Shown piece after piece: positions 44,314 through 53,826 of a stretch of 64,000 bases of DNA. Position numbers and translations under genes: made by a program. Origin of the DNA: Bacteroidota bacterium (GTDB taxonomy: Bacteria; Bacteroidota; Bacteroidia; B-17B0; Aurantibacillaceae); contig JAFDXR010000003.1 of assembly GCA_018267825.1 (NCBI GenBank), positions 140,835-204,834 on the forward strand, written 5' to 3'. How positions within the stretch are numbered: the first letter of the stretch is position 1; each line of letters starts with the position of its first letter. The notes below the pieces were generated by a model, which was not told the DNA's origin, did not search any database, and worked only from the letters and a program-made list of their open reading frames with translations.

Positions 44314-45246
44314 TCAGTGGCCTGAAATATTGTGGTATTCAACAGCTATTTTCCGGGTATAAAGACGGGCTCCCGGGTACAGCATGTGGTAATTGTCTTC
44401 GAAATAGACTTTGTGGTTTACGATCGCTGTATCGCGGCTGTAATCCCACAGCATAATCCGGTTCATTGTGGCAATATCCCCGTATTGTTCAATAATCCGG
44501 TCACGGTTCAGCACCTCAGACTGGCTGTCGCGATACACAGGCGACATGGTAAAATGGAGACTGATGTGCTTTTCTCTGCAGAATAAAATCAATGAATCGA
44601 GGTAATCGCGCGTTTCCCGGCCGATATAGCCATTGTATTTTTTAATCCGGACATTGTTGTAATCATCCATCAACTCATTCCTGAAAAAACCTTTCCGGAA
44701 ATAGTGATCATAATACCCTTCTTTGCCAAACCAACCATGTATAGCCGCACTCAGTGAAGGAATACCGGAATATGGCAGGCTGTAAAACGGCACATAGCGG
44801 AAACCACGGAAGCGCGAATCAATCGTGGTAAACCGTGAGTACAATTCTTCATTGCCGAGGTAAGGAAAATAGGTCGTGAAATTATAAACAGTATCTGTTT
44901 CCAGGTGACTGATATGAAAATCGAGTTCATAAAATACAGTTTCCGGCAATTTACTGTTTACACAATAAGCCCGCAGGCAGGCGTAGGACATGCGTGTGGT
45001 AGCTCCGGGCAAACCAATATTGTAGGAATTTGTTCCGGTAATAGAATCGAATAACTCATTATCAAGATGCATGAACATCCGCGAGGAACCCAGCATGATG
45101 GTATTATAAGTATTGGGCCGGACAAATGTTGTGGTATATTTTCCATAGATGCCAGTACTGTTACGCCGCATGCCTTCCATCAGGAACCAATGCAGGGCAT
45201 AGGCCAGAAGAACAAGAACAAGCAGATATGTAATGATTCGCCGCAT
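44314..45246 (-). CDS. SGNH-hydrolase-like protein paired with an MBOAT
   Basis: This 310-residue protein has one N-terminal membrane helix and a soluble domain with MLGSSRMFMHLDNELFDS (serine block of the SGNH fold), SYNIGLPGATTRMSYACLRA, and near the end FEDNYHMLYPGARLYTRK, where an Asp and a His three residues apart could complete the catalytic set. This is the layout of periplasmic AlgX/PatB/DltD-like partners that pass an acyl group from an MBOAT protein to a polysaccharide. The TGATG overlap with the MBOAT gene directly upstream supports that. The substrate polymer is not known. Confidence 0.77.
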   Translation of the reverse strand: MRRIITYLLVLVLLAYALHWFLMEGMRRNSTGIYGKYTTTFVRPNTYNTIMLGSSRMFMHLDNELFDSITGTNSYNIGLPGATTRMSYACLRAYCVNSKLPETVFYELDFHISHLETDTVYNFTTYFPYLGNEELYSRFTTIDSRFRGFRYVPFYSLPYSGIPSLSAAIHGWFGKEGYYDHYFRKGFFRNELMDDYNNVRIKKYNGYIGRETRDYLDSLILFCREKHISLHFTMSPVYRDSQSEVLNRDRIIEQYGDIATMNRIMLWDYSRDTAIVNHKVYFEDNYHMLYPGARLYTRKIAVEYHNISGH

Positions 45247-46670
45247 CAGAATTGAAAATAAATAAATGTATTGGCCTTAAAATTTCCCAGTAAAAAAATC
45301 CCCAGGACCAACAGGATATAAAAGGCCGGTTGCAGGTAATACCTTGTGAAACGGGCATTGGAAGGGATGAATGCAAATTCCTCCTGGGTTTCTTTCACAA
45401 ACAGAAACACGACGAGTAAAGCACATAACAGGATATAAAACGCATCTTTTAGCCTTAATAATTCGGCACCCATGTGACCGGGGTTAAAATGGGTAAATAT
45501 ACTTTTATAAACGTGCATCGAGTCTTGAACCGTTAGTGCCCTGAAAGCGATCAATGAAAGGGTATGAAAGCCAATCAGGTAAATCCAGCCTATTAACCCC
45601 GGCACCCGGAGGTTTGGAAAGCGGCGCCTGGCAAGAATTTCAGCTATATACACGAGCCCATGCATGGCCCCCCAGATAACGAAGGTAAAATTTGCTCCAT
45701 GCCATAAACCACTGATCAGAAACACGAGAAAAATATTCAGGAGCCATCGCCGGTAGGTCACCCTGTTTCCACCGAGACCTATGTACAGGTAATCGCGAAA
45801 CCAGGTGGTGATACTGATGTGATTGCGTGTCCAGAACTCATGCAGAGACTTTGAAAACAGAGGCCGGCGCCAGTTAAGCGTGAGATCTATTTTAAAGAGT
45901 TTTGCAATACCCGTGGCTATATCCGAGTATCCGCTGAAATCGCAATAAACCTGTACAACAAACAGGAAACCTGCCAGCAACAACGTGGATCCTGAATAGG
46001 CATGTACATCCTTAAACACCGGTGTTACAATCTCCCCGAGATTATCGGCAATCACCATTTTTTTGAAATATCCCCAGGCTGTCAGTTTTGCAAAGGCTTC
46101 CCAATCGATCGTTTTGAAATAATGCCTTACTTTAAACTGCGGCATCAGGTCTTTATAGCGCACAATAGGTCCTGCCACCATGTGCGGAAAGAAAGACACA
46201 AAGAGCATAAAATCGCTCCACGAATCACTGGCTTTGTATTTCCCCCGGTATACATCGATGGTATAACTCAGCGACTGGAATGTATAAAACGATAAACCGG
46301 CCGGAATAATCAGCTGGTGCAACAGCATCTCATCGAAATCGCATTCTGCTTTAAAGAACAACTCCAGTCCGGTATTATAAAAGAAAACAAAATACTTAAA
46401 CACAAATAAAACCCCCAGGTTACTGAACAGGCTCAGCAGCAGGTATAGTTTCTTTTGCTTCGGTTCTTCCTGTTTATCGATCTGCCGGGCACACCAGTAA
46501 TCGAAACCCGACGTACCGATGAGGAGCAACAGGAACCAGGGATTGTATGAAAAATAAAAATACCACGAAGCCAGCAGCAGAAACCCATTGCGCCATGACG
46601 GTTTAATAAGCCAGTATGTTATAAAAACAAGTGGCAGAAACGCAGTAAATATGAGCGAATTAAACAGCAA
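45246..46670 (-). CDS. MBOAT-family O-acyltransferase
   Basis: This 474-residue polytopic membrane protein belongs to the AlgI/DltB/PatA branch of the MBOAT family. It has the opening MLFNSLIFTAFLPLVFITYW, then GLSFYTFQSLSYTIDVYRG, HMVAGPIVRYKDLMPQF, EFWTRNHISITTWFRDYLY, and the catalytic-histidine motif ISGLWHGANFTFVIWG. Such proteins move acyl groups, usually acetyl, across the inner membrane for transfer to a cell-surface polymer. The gene overlaps the GT-C-like gene upstream by 11 bp and the SGNH-like gene by 3 bp, so the three form one unit. Confidence 0.92.
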   Translation of the reverse strand: MLFNSLIFTAFLPLVFITYWLIKPSWRNGFLLLASWYFYFSYNPWFLLLLIGTSGFDYWCARQIDKQEEPKQKKLYLLLSLFSNLGVLFVFKYFVFFYNTGLELFFKAECDFDEMLLHQLIIPAGLSFYTFQSLSYTIDVYRGKYKASDSWSDFMLFVSFFPHMVAGPIVRYKDLMPQFKVRHYFKTIDWEAFAKLTAWGYFKKMVIADNLGEIVTPVFKDVHAYSGSTLLLAGFLFVVQVYCDFSGYSDIATGIAKLFKIDLTLNWRRPLFSKSLHEFWTRNHISITTWFRDYLYIGLGGNRVTYRRWLLNIFLVFLISGLWHGANFTFVIWGAMHGLVYIAEILARRRFPNLRVPGLIGWIYLIGFHTLSLIAFRALTVQDSMHVYKSIFTHFNPGHMGAELLRLKDAFYILLCALLVVFLFVKETQEEFAFIPSNARFTRYYLQPAFYILLVLGIFLLGNFKANTFIYFQF

Positions 46671-47787
46671 GCGACTGTTGTTTTGGTGTTAACAATGCAT
46701 GGAGACCAATAGCGGCACAAACAAATATAAAAGGAAATACACTGACTGTATAACGTTCGCTCCACTCATTGAAAAACAAACCCGTGAGCAGCATATTCAA
46801 ACAGACTATGGCCATGCAAAACCTCAGAACGGCTGCCAGTGAAGTATTCCCGGGATAAGACCCTTTTAATAAAGCGTAAACACCAAACACATAAAACACG
46901 GCATGGAACACATTGAAAAGGTTGTGAAAATCGGAATAATACGCCCGGTAGAGATTAAAGAAAGAAAGGCATTTCTCAATAACAAGGATGCTGGCAGCAC
47001 CTGCTCCCGCTTCATGTATCAGTTGGCTGTAACAATCGAACAGTGTATAGCCGGCTTCGGGATACAGTCGCAGGGGGTATTGCGGAAAACCTGCATAAAC
47101 AGCCCCGGAACTGATATCGGCCACATAGCCCTGAAAGTGAAGGGGCATGAAAAAAAACACGAGGATAAACACCAGGCCTAAAAAACAAACCGAAGCATAC
47201 ATAAGCCTGCGCAGCGAAACATGTTTATGTTTCAGCAACCACAGGATCACTGTTCCCAACACCACAAATAAACCCGACGGCCTGGTTACCAGCAAAAGCA
47301 GTGCGGTGAGCAGCATCAGCCAACTTATGCGCCCATGAACCGGGTATAACCATACATACAAACAATACAAACTCAGAGCAATAAAAAAAGGCTCCGAAAA
47401 AAGACTCAGGTTCCAGTATTGCATCATGGGACTCAGCATCATGAAACCCAACCAGAACAAGGCTACCCGGGGATTGATCTCCCGCTTAAGCAAGCGGTAA
47501 AAAAGTATATAAGCCCCTATACTCAACAAATAACTGATGCAGATAATAACCCGGGGAGAAATACCGAATTTGATCCAGAATGCCAGGTAGATAATATAGG
47601 TACTATACAGCCACTGGTAGTCGAGAGCCTGTGTTACATGACCCTGGCTCAGTTCCAGTGCATCGGTATAATATTTATCGCCTTCGCCAGCTGTATTGAA
47701 ACCAAAATGCAGGTACAAGAGGGCAACCACCAGCACATGGCCTGTAACCATACATGGAACAATCATCTGGCGTAAGCTTACCGGCAT
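46660..47787 (-). CDS. Polytopic membrane protein, probable GT-C glycosyltransferase
   Basis: This 375-residue protein has about nine membrane helices. A first-loop acidic stretch (FNTAGEGDKYYTDALELSQG) lies where GT-C enzymes carry their catalytic Asp/Glu. WNLSLFSEPFFIALSLYCLY and LVTRPSGLFVVLGT resemble PIG-V/GPI-mannosyltransferase-like and ArnT-like families. It has no recognisable soluble C-terminal domain. It is the first gene of the unit with the MBOAT and SGNH-like genes and presumably adds a sugar to the polymer that they acylate. The exact family needs profile comparison. It is divergent from pssA. Confidence 0.7.
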   Translation of the reverse strand: MPVSLRQMIVPCMVTGHVLVVALLYLHFGFNTAGEGDKYYTDALELSQGHVTQALDYQWLYSTYIIYLAFWIKFGISPRVIICISYLLSIGAYILFYRLLKREINPRVALFWLGFMMLSPMMQYWNLSLFSEPFFIALSLYCLYVWLYPVHGRISWLMLLTALLLLVTRPSGLFVVLGTVILWLLKHKHVSLRRLMYASVCFLGLVFILVFFFMPLHFQGYVADISSGAVYAGFPQYPLRLYPEAGYTLFDCYSQLIHEAGAGAASILVIEKCLSFFNLYRAYYSDFHNLFNVFHAVFYVFGVYALLKGSYPGNTSLAAVLRFCMAIVCLNMLLTGLFFNEWSERYTVSVFPFIFVCAAIGLHALLTPKQQSLAV

Positions 47788-47845
47788 AAGAGTAGGTCGT
47801 TTCCCAAACTAAGGTAACTAATATTTACCAATCGCTATAAATACG

Positions 47846-47853
47846 TACCTTTA
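47846..47853 (+). promoter_or_regulatory. -7-like box before pssA
   Basis: TACCTTTA differs from TAnnTTTG only in the last base and ends 5 nt before the GTG at 47859, a spacing similar to other genes in this window. No clear upstream TTG is visible. Confidence 0.35.
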
Positions 47854-47858
47854 GGCGC

Positions 47859-48674
47859 GTGAATATCAAAAAACATATCCCCAATGCACTTACATGCTCC
47901 AACCTGTTGTGTGGCTGTATGGCTATTGTTCAGGCCATGAACGGCAACCTCGTATTAGCCGCTTACCTGGTTGGCCTGGCCGCTATCTTCGATTTTTTTG
48001 ATGGATTTGCAGCCCGCCTGCTGAAGGTGAGTTCCCCTATCGGCAAGGATCTGGATTCACTGGCTGATATGGTCACATTTGGGGTAGTGCCTGGAATCAT
48101 GATGTTTCAGATGCTTATCAATGCCACGCACATAGATCGCCCGGCTGCAAATGGTTGGACAGTTTACCCACCCGCTTATGTATCCTATTTACCTTATATT
48201 GCCTTCATCATTCCTGTGTTCTCGGCCATACGCCTCGCTAAATTCAATAACGATCCCCGTCAATCCGATTCATTCATTGGTGTGCCCACACCTGCCAATG
48301 CCATGCTCATTGCCGGACTTGCACTCATTCATCCTCATGGTTTTCAAGGGGGAAAATGGACCATATACCCACCCTTATCTGCAGAGCCAACACCAGATAT
48401 ACCATGGATGGAAATGTTTCTCTTCTCTTCTCCCGTTCTCATTGCTATCACCATTATCTTCGCATTTCTTCTTGTTTCCGAACTCCCGCTCATTGCCCTT
48501 AAATTCAAGCATTTTAAATGGAAAGGCAATGAGATCCGTTTCATTTTTCTGATACTCTGTATCCTATTGCTGAGTACTCTTCAGCTGGTGGGTATTCCGC
48601 TTTGCATTGTGCTTTACATACTGGTATCTGTCATCAATAACCTGCTTGTCAAAAAGGCTCAAAACACCGCTTAA
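47859..48674 (+). CDS. pssA: CDP-diacylglycerol-serine O-phosphatidyltransferase
   Basis: PssA joins serine to CDP-diacylglycerol to give phosphatidylserine, the precursor of phosphatidylethanolamine. This 271-residue integral membrane protein has the CDP-alcohol phosphotransferase motif D45-x2-D48-G49-x2-A52-R53-x8-G62-x3-D66-x3-D70 in full. The opening HIPNALTCSNLLCGCMAIV is typical of the bacterial type II enzyme. It begins with GTG. A following region of eight or so helices ends LLVKKAQNTA. It is followed by purS after 91 bp. Confidence 0.93.
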   Translation: MNIKKHIPNALTCSNLLCGCMAIVQAMNGNLVLAAYLVGLAAIFDFFDGFAARLLKVSSPIGKDLDSLADMVTFGVVPGIMMFQMLINATHIDRPAANGWTVYPPAYVSYLPYIAFIIPVFSAIRLAKFNNDPRQSDSFIGVPTPANAMLIAGLALIHPHGFQGGKWTIYPPLSAEPTPDIPWMEMFLFSSPVLIAITIIFAFLLVSELPLIALKFKHFKWKGNEIRFIFLILCILLLSTLQLVGIPLCIVLYILVSVINNLLVKKAQNTA

Positions 48675-48765
48675 ACTGTTATCAACATTTTAATAATAAT
48701 TCGCCCAAAGGCCTGTTACAGGTTCTTGTGAATTAGTATATTAGCACCTCAAAATTCAAACCCTC

Positions 48766-49020
48766 ATGGCAAAATATATCGCTCATATTGATGTTATGCC
48801 CCTGAAAGCTCTTCTGGATCCTCAGGGAAAAGCAGTTACCGGTTCTATGAAAAATCTTGGATTACCGGAAATCGAAAACGTACGAATCGGAAAACACATC
48901 ACCCTTGAAATCGACGCTGCATCTAAAGATGCGGCTCATGCAAAAGTAGATGAAGCCTGCAAAAAATTACTTTGCAACCAGATCATGGAGGGCTACGAGA
49001 TAAAACTCGAAGAAGCATAA
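48766..49020 (+). CDS. purS: Phosphoribosylformylglycinamidine synthase subunit PurS
   Basis: PurS is the small bridging subunit of the three-part FGAM synthase (PurL-PurQ-PurS) in purine synthesis. The 84 residues match the usual length and begin YIAHIDVMPLKALLDPQGKA, with the conserved VTGSMKNLGLPEIENVRIGK and a C-terminal MEGYEIKLEE. PurL and PurQ are not nearby, so it is encoded apart from its partners. A weak -7 box (TATATTAG) lies about 30 nt upstream. metK follows 50 bp downstream on the same strand and may share the transcript. Confidence 0.93.
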   Translation: MAKYIAHIDVMPLKALLDPQGKAVTGSMKNLGLPEIENVRIGKHITLEIDAASKDAAHAKVDEACKKLLCNQIMEGYEIKLEEA

Positions 49021-49070
49021 AACGAAAATCTTAACTCAACATAATACAAACACACAATCTAAAAATTCCT

Positions 49071-50324
49071 ATGGGATATCTTTTCACCTCAGAATCAGTA
49101 TCAGAAGGTCACCCTGATAAAGTAGCCGATCAGATTTCGGACGCACTGATTGATAATTTTATGGCTATTGATCCACAATCCAAAGTGGCTTGCGAAACAT
49201 TGGTAACTACCGGGCAGGTTGTACTGGCAGGTGAAGTAAAATCCAAAGCATACCTCGATGTACAGGATATCGCCCGCGAAGTGATCCGCAAAATCGGTTA
49301 TACCAAAGCAGAGTACATGTTCGAAGCAAACTCCTGCGGTGTACTATCTGCTATTCACGAGCAGTCTTCGGATATCAACCAGGGTGTTGAGCGTAAAAAG
49401 AAAGAAGAACAAGGTGCCGGCGACCAGGGAATGATGTTTGGTTATGCCACCAACGAAACAGACAACTATATGCCTCTGGCGCTCGACCTGGCACATGGTC
49501 TGTTGCTTGAACTCGCTGCTTTACGCCGCGAAAACAAAGCGATCAAATACCTTCGCCCGGATGCCAAAAGCCAGGTAACACTGGAATATAACGACAACCA
49601 CGTTCCGGTTCGCATCGACGCCATCGTTATCTCAACACAGCACGACGATTTCGGTACAGATGCCAAAATGCACGAACAGATCAAAAAAGATATGATCAAT
49701 ATCCTGATCCCTCGTGTAAAAGCAAAATACCCGAAATACAAACACCTGTTCAACGATAAAATCAAATACCATATCAACCCAACCGGCAAATTCGTGATCG
49801 GTGGGCCACATGGCGATACAGGCCTTACAGGTCGTAAAATTATTGTAGACACATACGGTGGAAAAGGGGCTCACGGTGGTGGTGCTTTCTCCGGAAAAGA
49901 CCCTTCCAAAGTAGACCGCTCCGCAGCTTATGCTACACGCCACATTGCTAAAAACCTTGTAGCGGCCGGTTTATGCGACCAGGTGCTCGTTCAGGTATCT
50001 TACGCTATCGGTGTTGCACAACCTATGGGTATTTTCATCGACACTTACGGTACAGCTAAAGTGAAAATGACAGATGGCGAAATTGCTAAAATCGTTGAGA
50101 AAATTTTCGACATGCGTCCTTATGCTATCGAAACCCGTTTAAAACTGCGCAACCCGATCTACAGTGAAACAGCTGCATACGGTCATATGGGTCGTAAAAA
50201 CGAAGTGATTGAAAAAACATTCTCTATCCCGGGTGGAAAAACCATTAAGAAAAAAGTGGAGTTATTTACATGGGAAAAACTCGACTACGTGAGCAAAGTA
50301 AAAAGTGCTTTTAAACTTAAATAA
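49071..50324 (+). CDS. metK: S-adenosylmethionine synthetase
   Basis: MetK makes S-adenosylmethionine from methionine and ATP. The 417 residues carry [75 protein letters not shown] and [15 protein letters not shown], all hallmarks of the enzyme. Length is slightly above the 384 of E. coli because of Lys-rich insertions ([16 protein letters not shown]). SAM is the cofactor of the six-gene radical-SAM/methyltransferase operon and the FkbM enzyme in this window. The gene ends with a strong terminator. Confidence 0.97.
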   Translation: MGYLFTSESVSEGHPDKVADQISDALIDNFMAIDPQSKVACETLVTTGQVVLAGEVKSKAYLDVQDIAREVIRKIGYTKAEYMFEANSCGVLSAIHEQSSDINQGVERKKKEEQGAGDQGMMFGYATNETDNYMPLALDLAHGLLLELAALRRENKAIKYLRPDAKSQVTLEYNDNHVPVRIDAIVISTQHDDFGTDAKMHEQIKKDMINILIPRVKAKYPKYKHLFNDKIKYHINPTGKFVIGGPHGDTGLTGRKIIVDTYGGKGAHGGGAFSGKDPSKVDRSAAYATRHIAKNLVAAGLCDQVLVQVSYAIGVAQPMGIFIDTYGTAKVKMTDGEIAKIVEKIFDMRPYAIETRLKLRNPIYSETAAYGHMGRKNEVIEKTFSIPGGKTIKKKVELFTWEKLDYVSKVKSAFKLK

Positions 50325-50358
50325 GTGTTTTCCGCACTATTTGTTTTTTATATAGTTA

Positions 50359-50385
50359 AAAAGCCGGTGAGTTTCACCGGCTTTT
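50359..50385 (+). terminator. Rho-independent terminator after metK
   Basis: AAAAGCCGGTGA and TCACCGGCTTTT pair over 12 bp around the 3-nt loop GTT, followed by a T-rich tract. Confidence 0.92.
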
Positions 50386-50488
50386 TTTATGCTATTGATT
50401 AAACACACGGAACGGGTTATCAAAGAATCTCTGTTTCTTTACGTTTTGTTTCAAAAAGGAATTACATTTAGACCATAAAAAACTCCGC

Positions 50489-52459
50489 ATGATTCGAAAA
50501 ACCCTACTCCTCATTTTATCTTCTCTCGCCATCGTTAGCTATGCTCAATGCCCTGCAAGTTCCACTCCCACAAATGATTGTACGGGCGGCGACCAGATCG
50601 AGGTACTGACGCTTAACAGCACTACAGCATCCGGTAATAACGGCTGCGGCACAAATGGCTACAACTCCTTTACAAGTCCTGTATGGTCATTTTCGCAGGC
50701 GGTAAATTACAGTGTATATGCCGAAACCGGGCTGAGTTCGGGTTATAATGAAGGCATGGCTATATGGATTGACCTGGACGGCGACAACCAGTTCAGTGCA
50801 TCCGAGATGGTTTACGCCGATGCTCCATCAGGTACTCACAGCGGGTATTTCAATATTCCGACCGGCAGCAGTGTCATCCCCGGAAACAACCGTAAAATGC
50901 GCGTGATGTGTGCCTATGAATATATGATTGCCGGCGGCGATGCCTGCACCGATAACCTGGGGGGCTACGGCGAAACGGAAGACTACCTTGTGAATGTCCT
51001 GGCTGCACCGCCATGTACACTTACACCTGTTGCAGGTTCAGTCAATGGCCCGTCTACCCTCGCCGTTGGTGCCGTTGGTCAGTATACCGTTACACCTTTA
51101 ACAGGCTCCGCACAATGGCTCGTGTCTACATCACCCACTGGCCCATGGAATGCTGTTCCGGGGGCTACAACCTCTGTTCAGCCTCTCTCAGCAAGCGTTG
51201 CAGGCACCTATTATATCCGTGTTGTTGCCAATGGTCCGGGCTGTGTCAACGATACCACAAATCTGCCATTCACACTCACCGTAACATTTCCGGGAAACGA
51301 TGTTTGCTCAGCCATACCATTATCCATTGGTACCAGTTCCGTGTATTATGGTCTTGAAGGCGCCACGGCTCAGCCAGGCGAAGTCGCCCCTCCGGATACA
51401 AGCTGCCAGAGCAATTATTCATGGTGCAACAATACCATCAATAACTCCGTATGGTTTAGCTTTACGGCACCAGCATCGGGTTATGTGAGTATCAATAGTC
51501 CGGGCTTCGACACACAACTTGCACTCTGGAAAGCAAATACCTGCGCTGATCTGTTGAGTGCGCCATCCGCTACCATGCTGGCTGCCAACGATGATGATTC
51601 ATTGTACGTGACACATGGCGGTGTAAAATATTCTTCGTACATCCAGGCAGCATGCCTCACGCCCGGAGCCACCTATTATATTCAACTCGACTCTTACAGC
51701 CCAGCCTCCAACAACAATGGCGATACAACCCAGATCATTATTACAGACATGGGTAGCCTGAATACGGCATTTACCGGGCTTTCACCTGTGTATTGCCTGC
51801 CCGGCGCAGGTAGTACGACATTAAGCTCCGTAATTCCCGGTGGTATTTTCACAGCAAACACAAGCTCCATGGGTATAAACTCTTTTGATCCTGCAGCCAT
51901 GGGCCCGGGCACGTATACTGTAACCAATACTCTGTTCGGATGCCAGTCGCATTCTGTAACCAGTGTCGGAACCTCACCTACCGTAACAGCCAGCTCTTCA
52001 GCTACAGTACTTTGTTCAGGACAATCAGCTTCACTCACTGCCAGCGGCGCTACAGGCTATACCTGGTTCCCTGGCTCCATTTCAGGAGCAGGCATTGTCG
52101 TATCGCCAACAGTTACCATAACCTATACAGTCATAGGAACCTCAGGTGTTTGCAGCGATACAGACTATGTCAATGAAACTGTTTCTATATGTACATCTAT
52201 CGAAGCGTATGGCAACACTCCACACGTTCGCGTATATCCAAACCCATGTGGTAACCTGCTGCATATTGCTGTACCAGCCGATATGGCTGAAAACGCTTCC
52301 ATCAGCATATTTGATACAATGGGCCGATTGGTATCCGAACAAAAACTCAACGCCACGGAAACCACACTTGATCTCACAGCGCTAAATCCTGGTTTATATA
52401 CCTACAAAATTATGAGCCAGCAACGCCAGGCAGGTATTGGTAAGCTGGTGAAACAATAA
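50489..52459 (+). CDS. T9SS cargo with GEVED domain and type A sorting signal
   Basis: This 656-residue secreted protein has a signal peptide (MIRKTLLLILSSLAIVSYAQ). A GEVED domain follows (about residues 45-170, with GMAIWIDLDGDNQFSASEMV and GGYGETEDYLVNVL), a module common in Bacteroidota surface proteins. Then come an Ig-like segment, a beta-sandwich region with FSFTAPASGYVSINSPGFDT and LQLDSYSPASNNNG-type strands, and another Ig-like repeat. The last 75 or so residues are a type A T9SS sorting domain (VRVYPNPCGNLLHIAV, ISIFDTMGRLVSEQKLN, LTALNPGLYTYKIM). It should pass through the T9SS and be handled by PorU/PorV, which are encoded next to it. Its binding target is not known. It shares a bidirectional terminator with porV. 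Confidence 0.88.
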   Translation: MIRKTLLLILSSLAIVSYAQCPASSTPTNDCTGGDQIEVLTLNSTTASGNNGCGTNGYNSFTSPVWSFSQAVNYSVYAETGLSSGYNEGMAIWIDLDGDNQFSASEMVYADAPSGTHSGYFNIPTGSSVIPGNNRKMRVMCAYEYMIAGGDACTDNLGGYGETEDYLVNVLAAPPCTLTPVAGSVNGPSTLAVGAVGQYTVTPLTGSAQWLVSTSPTGPWNAVPGATTSVQPLSASVAGTYYIRVVANGPGCVNDTTNLPFTLTVTFPGNDVCSAIPLSIGTSSVYYGLEGATAQPGEVAPPDTSCQSNYSWCNNTINNSVWFSFTAPASGYVSINSPGFDTQLALWKANTCADLLSAPSATMLAANDDDSLYVTHGGVKYSSYIQAACLTPGATYYIQLDSYSPASNNNGDTTQIIITDMGSLNTAFTGLSPVYCLPGAGSTTLSSVIPGGIFTANTSSMGINSFDPAAMGPGTYTVTNTLFGCQSHSVTSVGTSPTVTASSSATVLCSGQSASLTASGATGYTWFPGSISGAGIVVSPTVTITYTVIGTSGVCSDTDYVNETVSICTSIEAYGNTPHVRVYPNPCGNLLHIAVPADMAENASISIFDTMGRLVSEQKLNATETTLDLTALNPGLYTYKIMSQQRQAGIGKLVKQ

Positions 52460-52476
52460 GCAGGACTATTCTAAAC

Positions 52477-52507
52477 AAAAAGGCCCGGACATTGCCCGGG
52501 CCTTTTT
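52477..52507. terminator. Bidirectional terminator between the GEVED cargo gene and porV
   Basis: AAAAAGGCCCGG and CCGGGCCTTTTT form a 12-bp stem with a 7-nt loop. A tracts and T tracts flank both sides, so it can end transcripts from both the plus-strand cargo gene and minus-strand porV. Confidence 0.9.
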
Positions 52508-52526
52508 GTTTTTATAAAAACGGGTA

Positions 52527-53780
52527 TTAATCTGCCTTTGGTGTATCCTTATTCTGATCCTTGAATGCATCAAAGTCGAATGAAAGGGTAAAGCGAAGTG
52601 TGTTCTGTAATGGATTACGTTGTGTTGTAGGAATGAGGTAAGCCAGATCCAGCCCAAATACATTGTAACGTACACCGGCACCTACCGTAAAAAACTTGCG
52701 GTTTCCTTTGGTCTTATCTTCATGAAAATAGCCTGCGCGAACTGCAAACTGTTTGGCATACCAGTATTCAATACCAATGCTGTAATTAATTTCTCTCAAT
52801 TCTTCTTTACCTCCGCCTGGTGCATCGCTAAAAGATTGAACCATGCCTTTTGCCACACTCACGTTCGGATCTTTACCGGCAGCAATAACAGGTGCTCCCG
52901 TTGCAGGATCGATAGCGATCTCAGCTGTCTGACGGCCTGTAGAATCAACCACGTGTTGATAAACCGGTGGTGTAGGTACTAATAATTTATTAGCGTCGGC
53001 ATAAATACCAAACTGATTGTATTCATCCATGTTCATTTTCAAACCGGCACCTAAGCGCATGTTGATCGGAATAAAATCCTTACGAACAGAATAAGACATT
53101 TTCTGACCGATATTGGTAATGGCCAGGCCAGCACTGAATACCGATTTTTTACCATCGATTTCAAATTTCTTCGACTGGTAATATAATGAAACGTCGGCAG
53201 CTACAGCTTTACCGGGACGTGTAGCTTGTCCGTTACTGAGCGTGTAATTACCTGTAAGATTTGAATAAATATAACGCATGGCCAATCCCATCGATAAGGT
53301 CTGGGAAAGTTTTTGCGATAATGAAAGGTCAATGGCAAATTCGTTTGGCCTGAATTGGCCCGTTGTATTACCTACAATATCCGTGAATGTGATATTACCT
53401 AAAGAAAAATAACGCAGCGATGCGCCAACGGCTGTGTTCTTCGACACTTTGCTATAACCCGAAATGTAAGCCAGGTTAATATCCGGCACCAATTGTCTCA
53501 ACCATGGGGTATAAGAAATTGCTACGCCCGATTTTTTCTCTGCAAAAACAAGCTTGGATCCATTCCAGTGAATTGAATTCGCATCAGGCGTTGTCGCTGC
53601 ACCAACTTCTCCCATCCCGCCCTGCCTCGAATCCGGACATATCATTAAAAAAGGTACAGCGGTTGTAATGGTATTAATCCCTCCTGTTAACTGCGAGGTT
53701 GTTGTTACCTGTGCGGTAACTCCATTTACCAGAAACAATCCTGAACCAATTATTCCTAAAACTTTTTTTGTCGTGTTCAT
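52527..53780 (-). CDS. porV: T9SS outer-membrane shuttle protein PorV
   Basis: PorV is a FadL-like outer-membrane barrel that takes cargo from the T9SS translocon and delivers it to the PorU sortase. This 417-residue copy has a signal peptide (cleaved near GVTAQ). The family start follows, TAVPFLMICPDSRQGGMGEV then GAATTPDANSIHWNGSKLVF, with YTPWLRQLVPDINLAYISGY and the C-terminal strands NPLQNTLRFTLSFDFDAF. I begin it at the ATG at 53780; a TTG five codons earlier adds nothing. It lies 46 bp downstream of porU and ends in a shared terminator. It is distinct from the PorV/PorQ-like gene at 43183. Confidence 0.95.
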   Translation of the reverse strand: MNTTKKVLGIIGSGLFLVNGVTAQVTTTSQLTGGINTITTAVPFLMICPDSRQGGMGEVGAATTPDANSIHWNGSKLVFAEKKSGVAISYTPWLRQLVPDINLAYISGYSKVSKNTAVGASLRYFSLGNITFTDIVGNTTGQFRPNEFAIDLSLSQKLSQTLSMGLAMRYIYSNLTGNYTLSNGQATRPGKAVAADVSLYYQSKKFEIDGKKSVFSAGLAITNIGQKMSYSVRKDFIPINMRLGAGLKMNMDEYNQFGIYADANKLLVPTPPVYQHVVDSTGRQTAEIAIDPATGAPVIAAGKDPNVSVAKGMVQSFSDAPGGGKEELREINYSIGIEYWYAKQFAVRAGYFHEDKTKGNRKFFTVGAGVRYNVFGLDLAYLIPTTQRNPLQNTLRFTLSFDFDAFKDQNKDTPKAD

Positions 53781-53826
53781 CACTGTATTGATCAATTTTT
53801 TTTTTAAAACAGGCCACCAAAGATAA

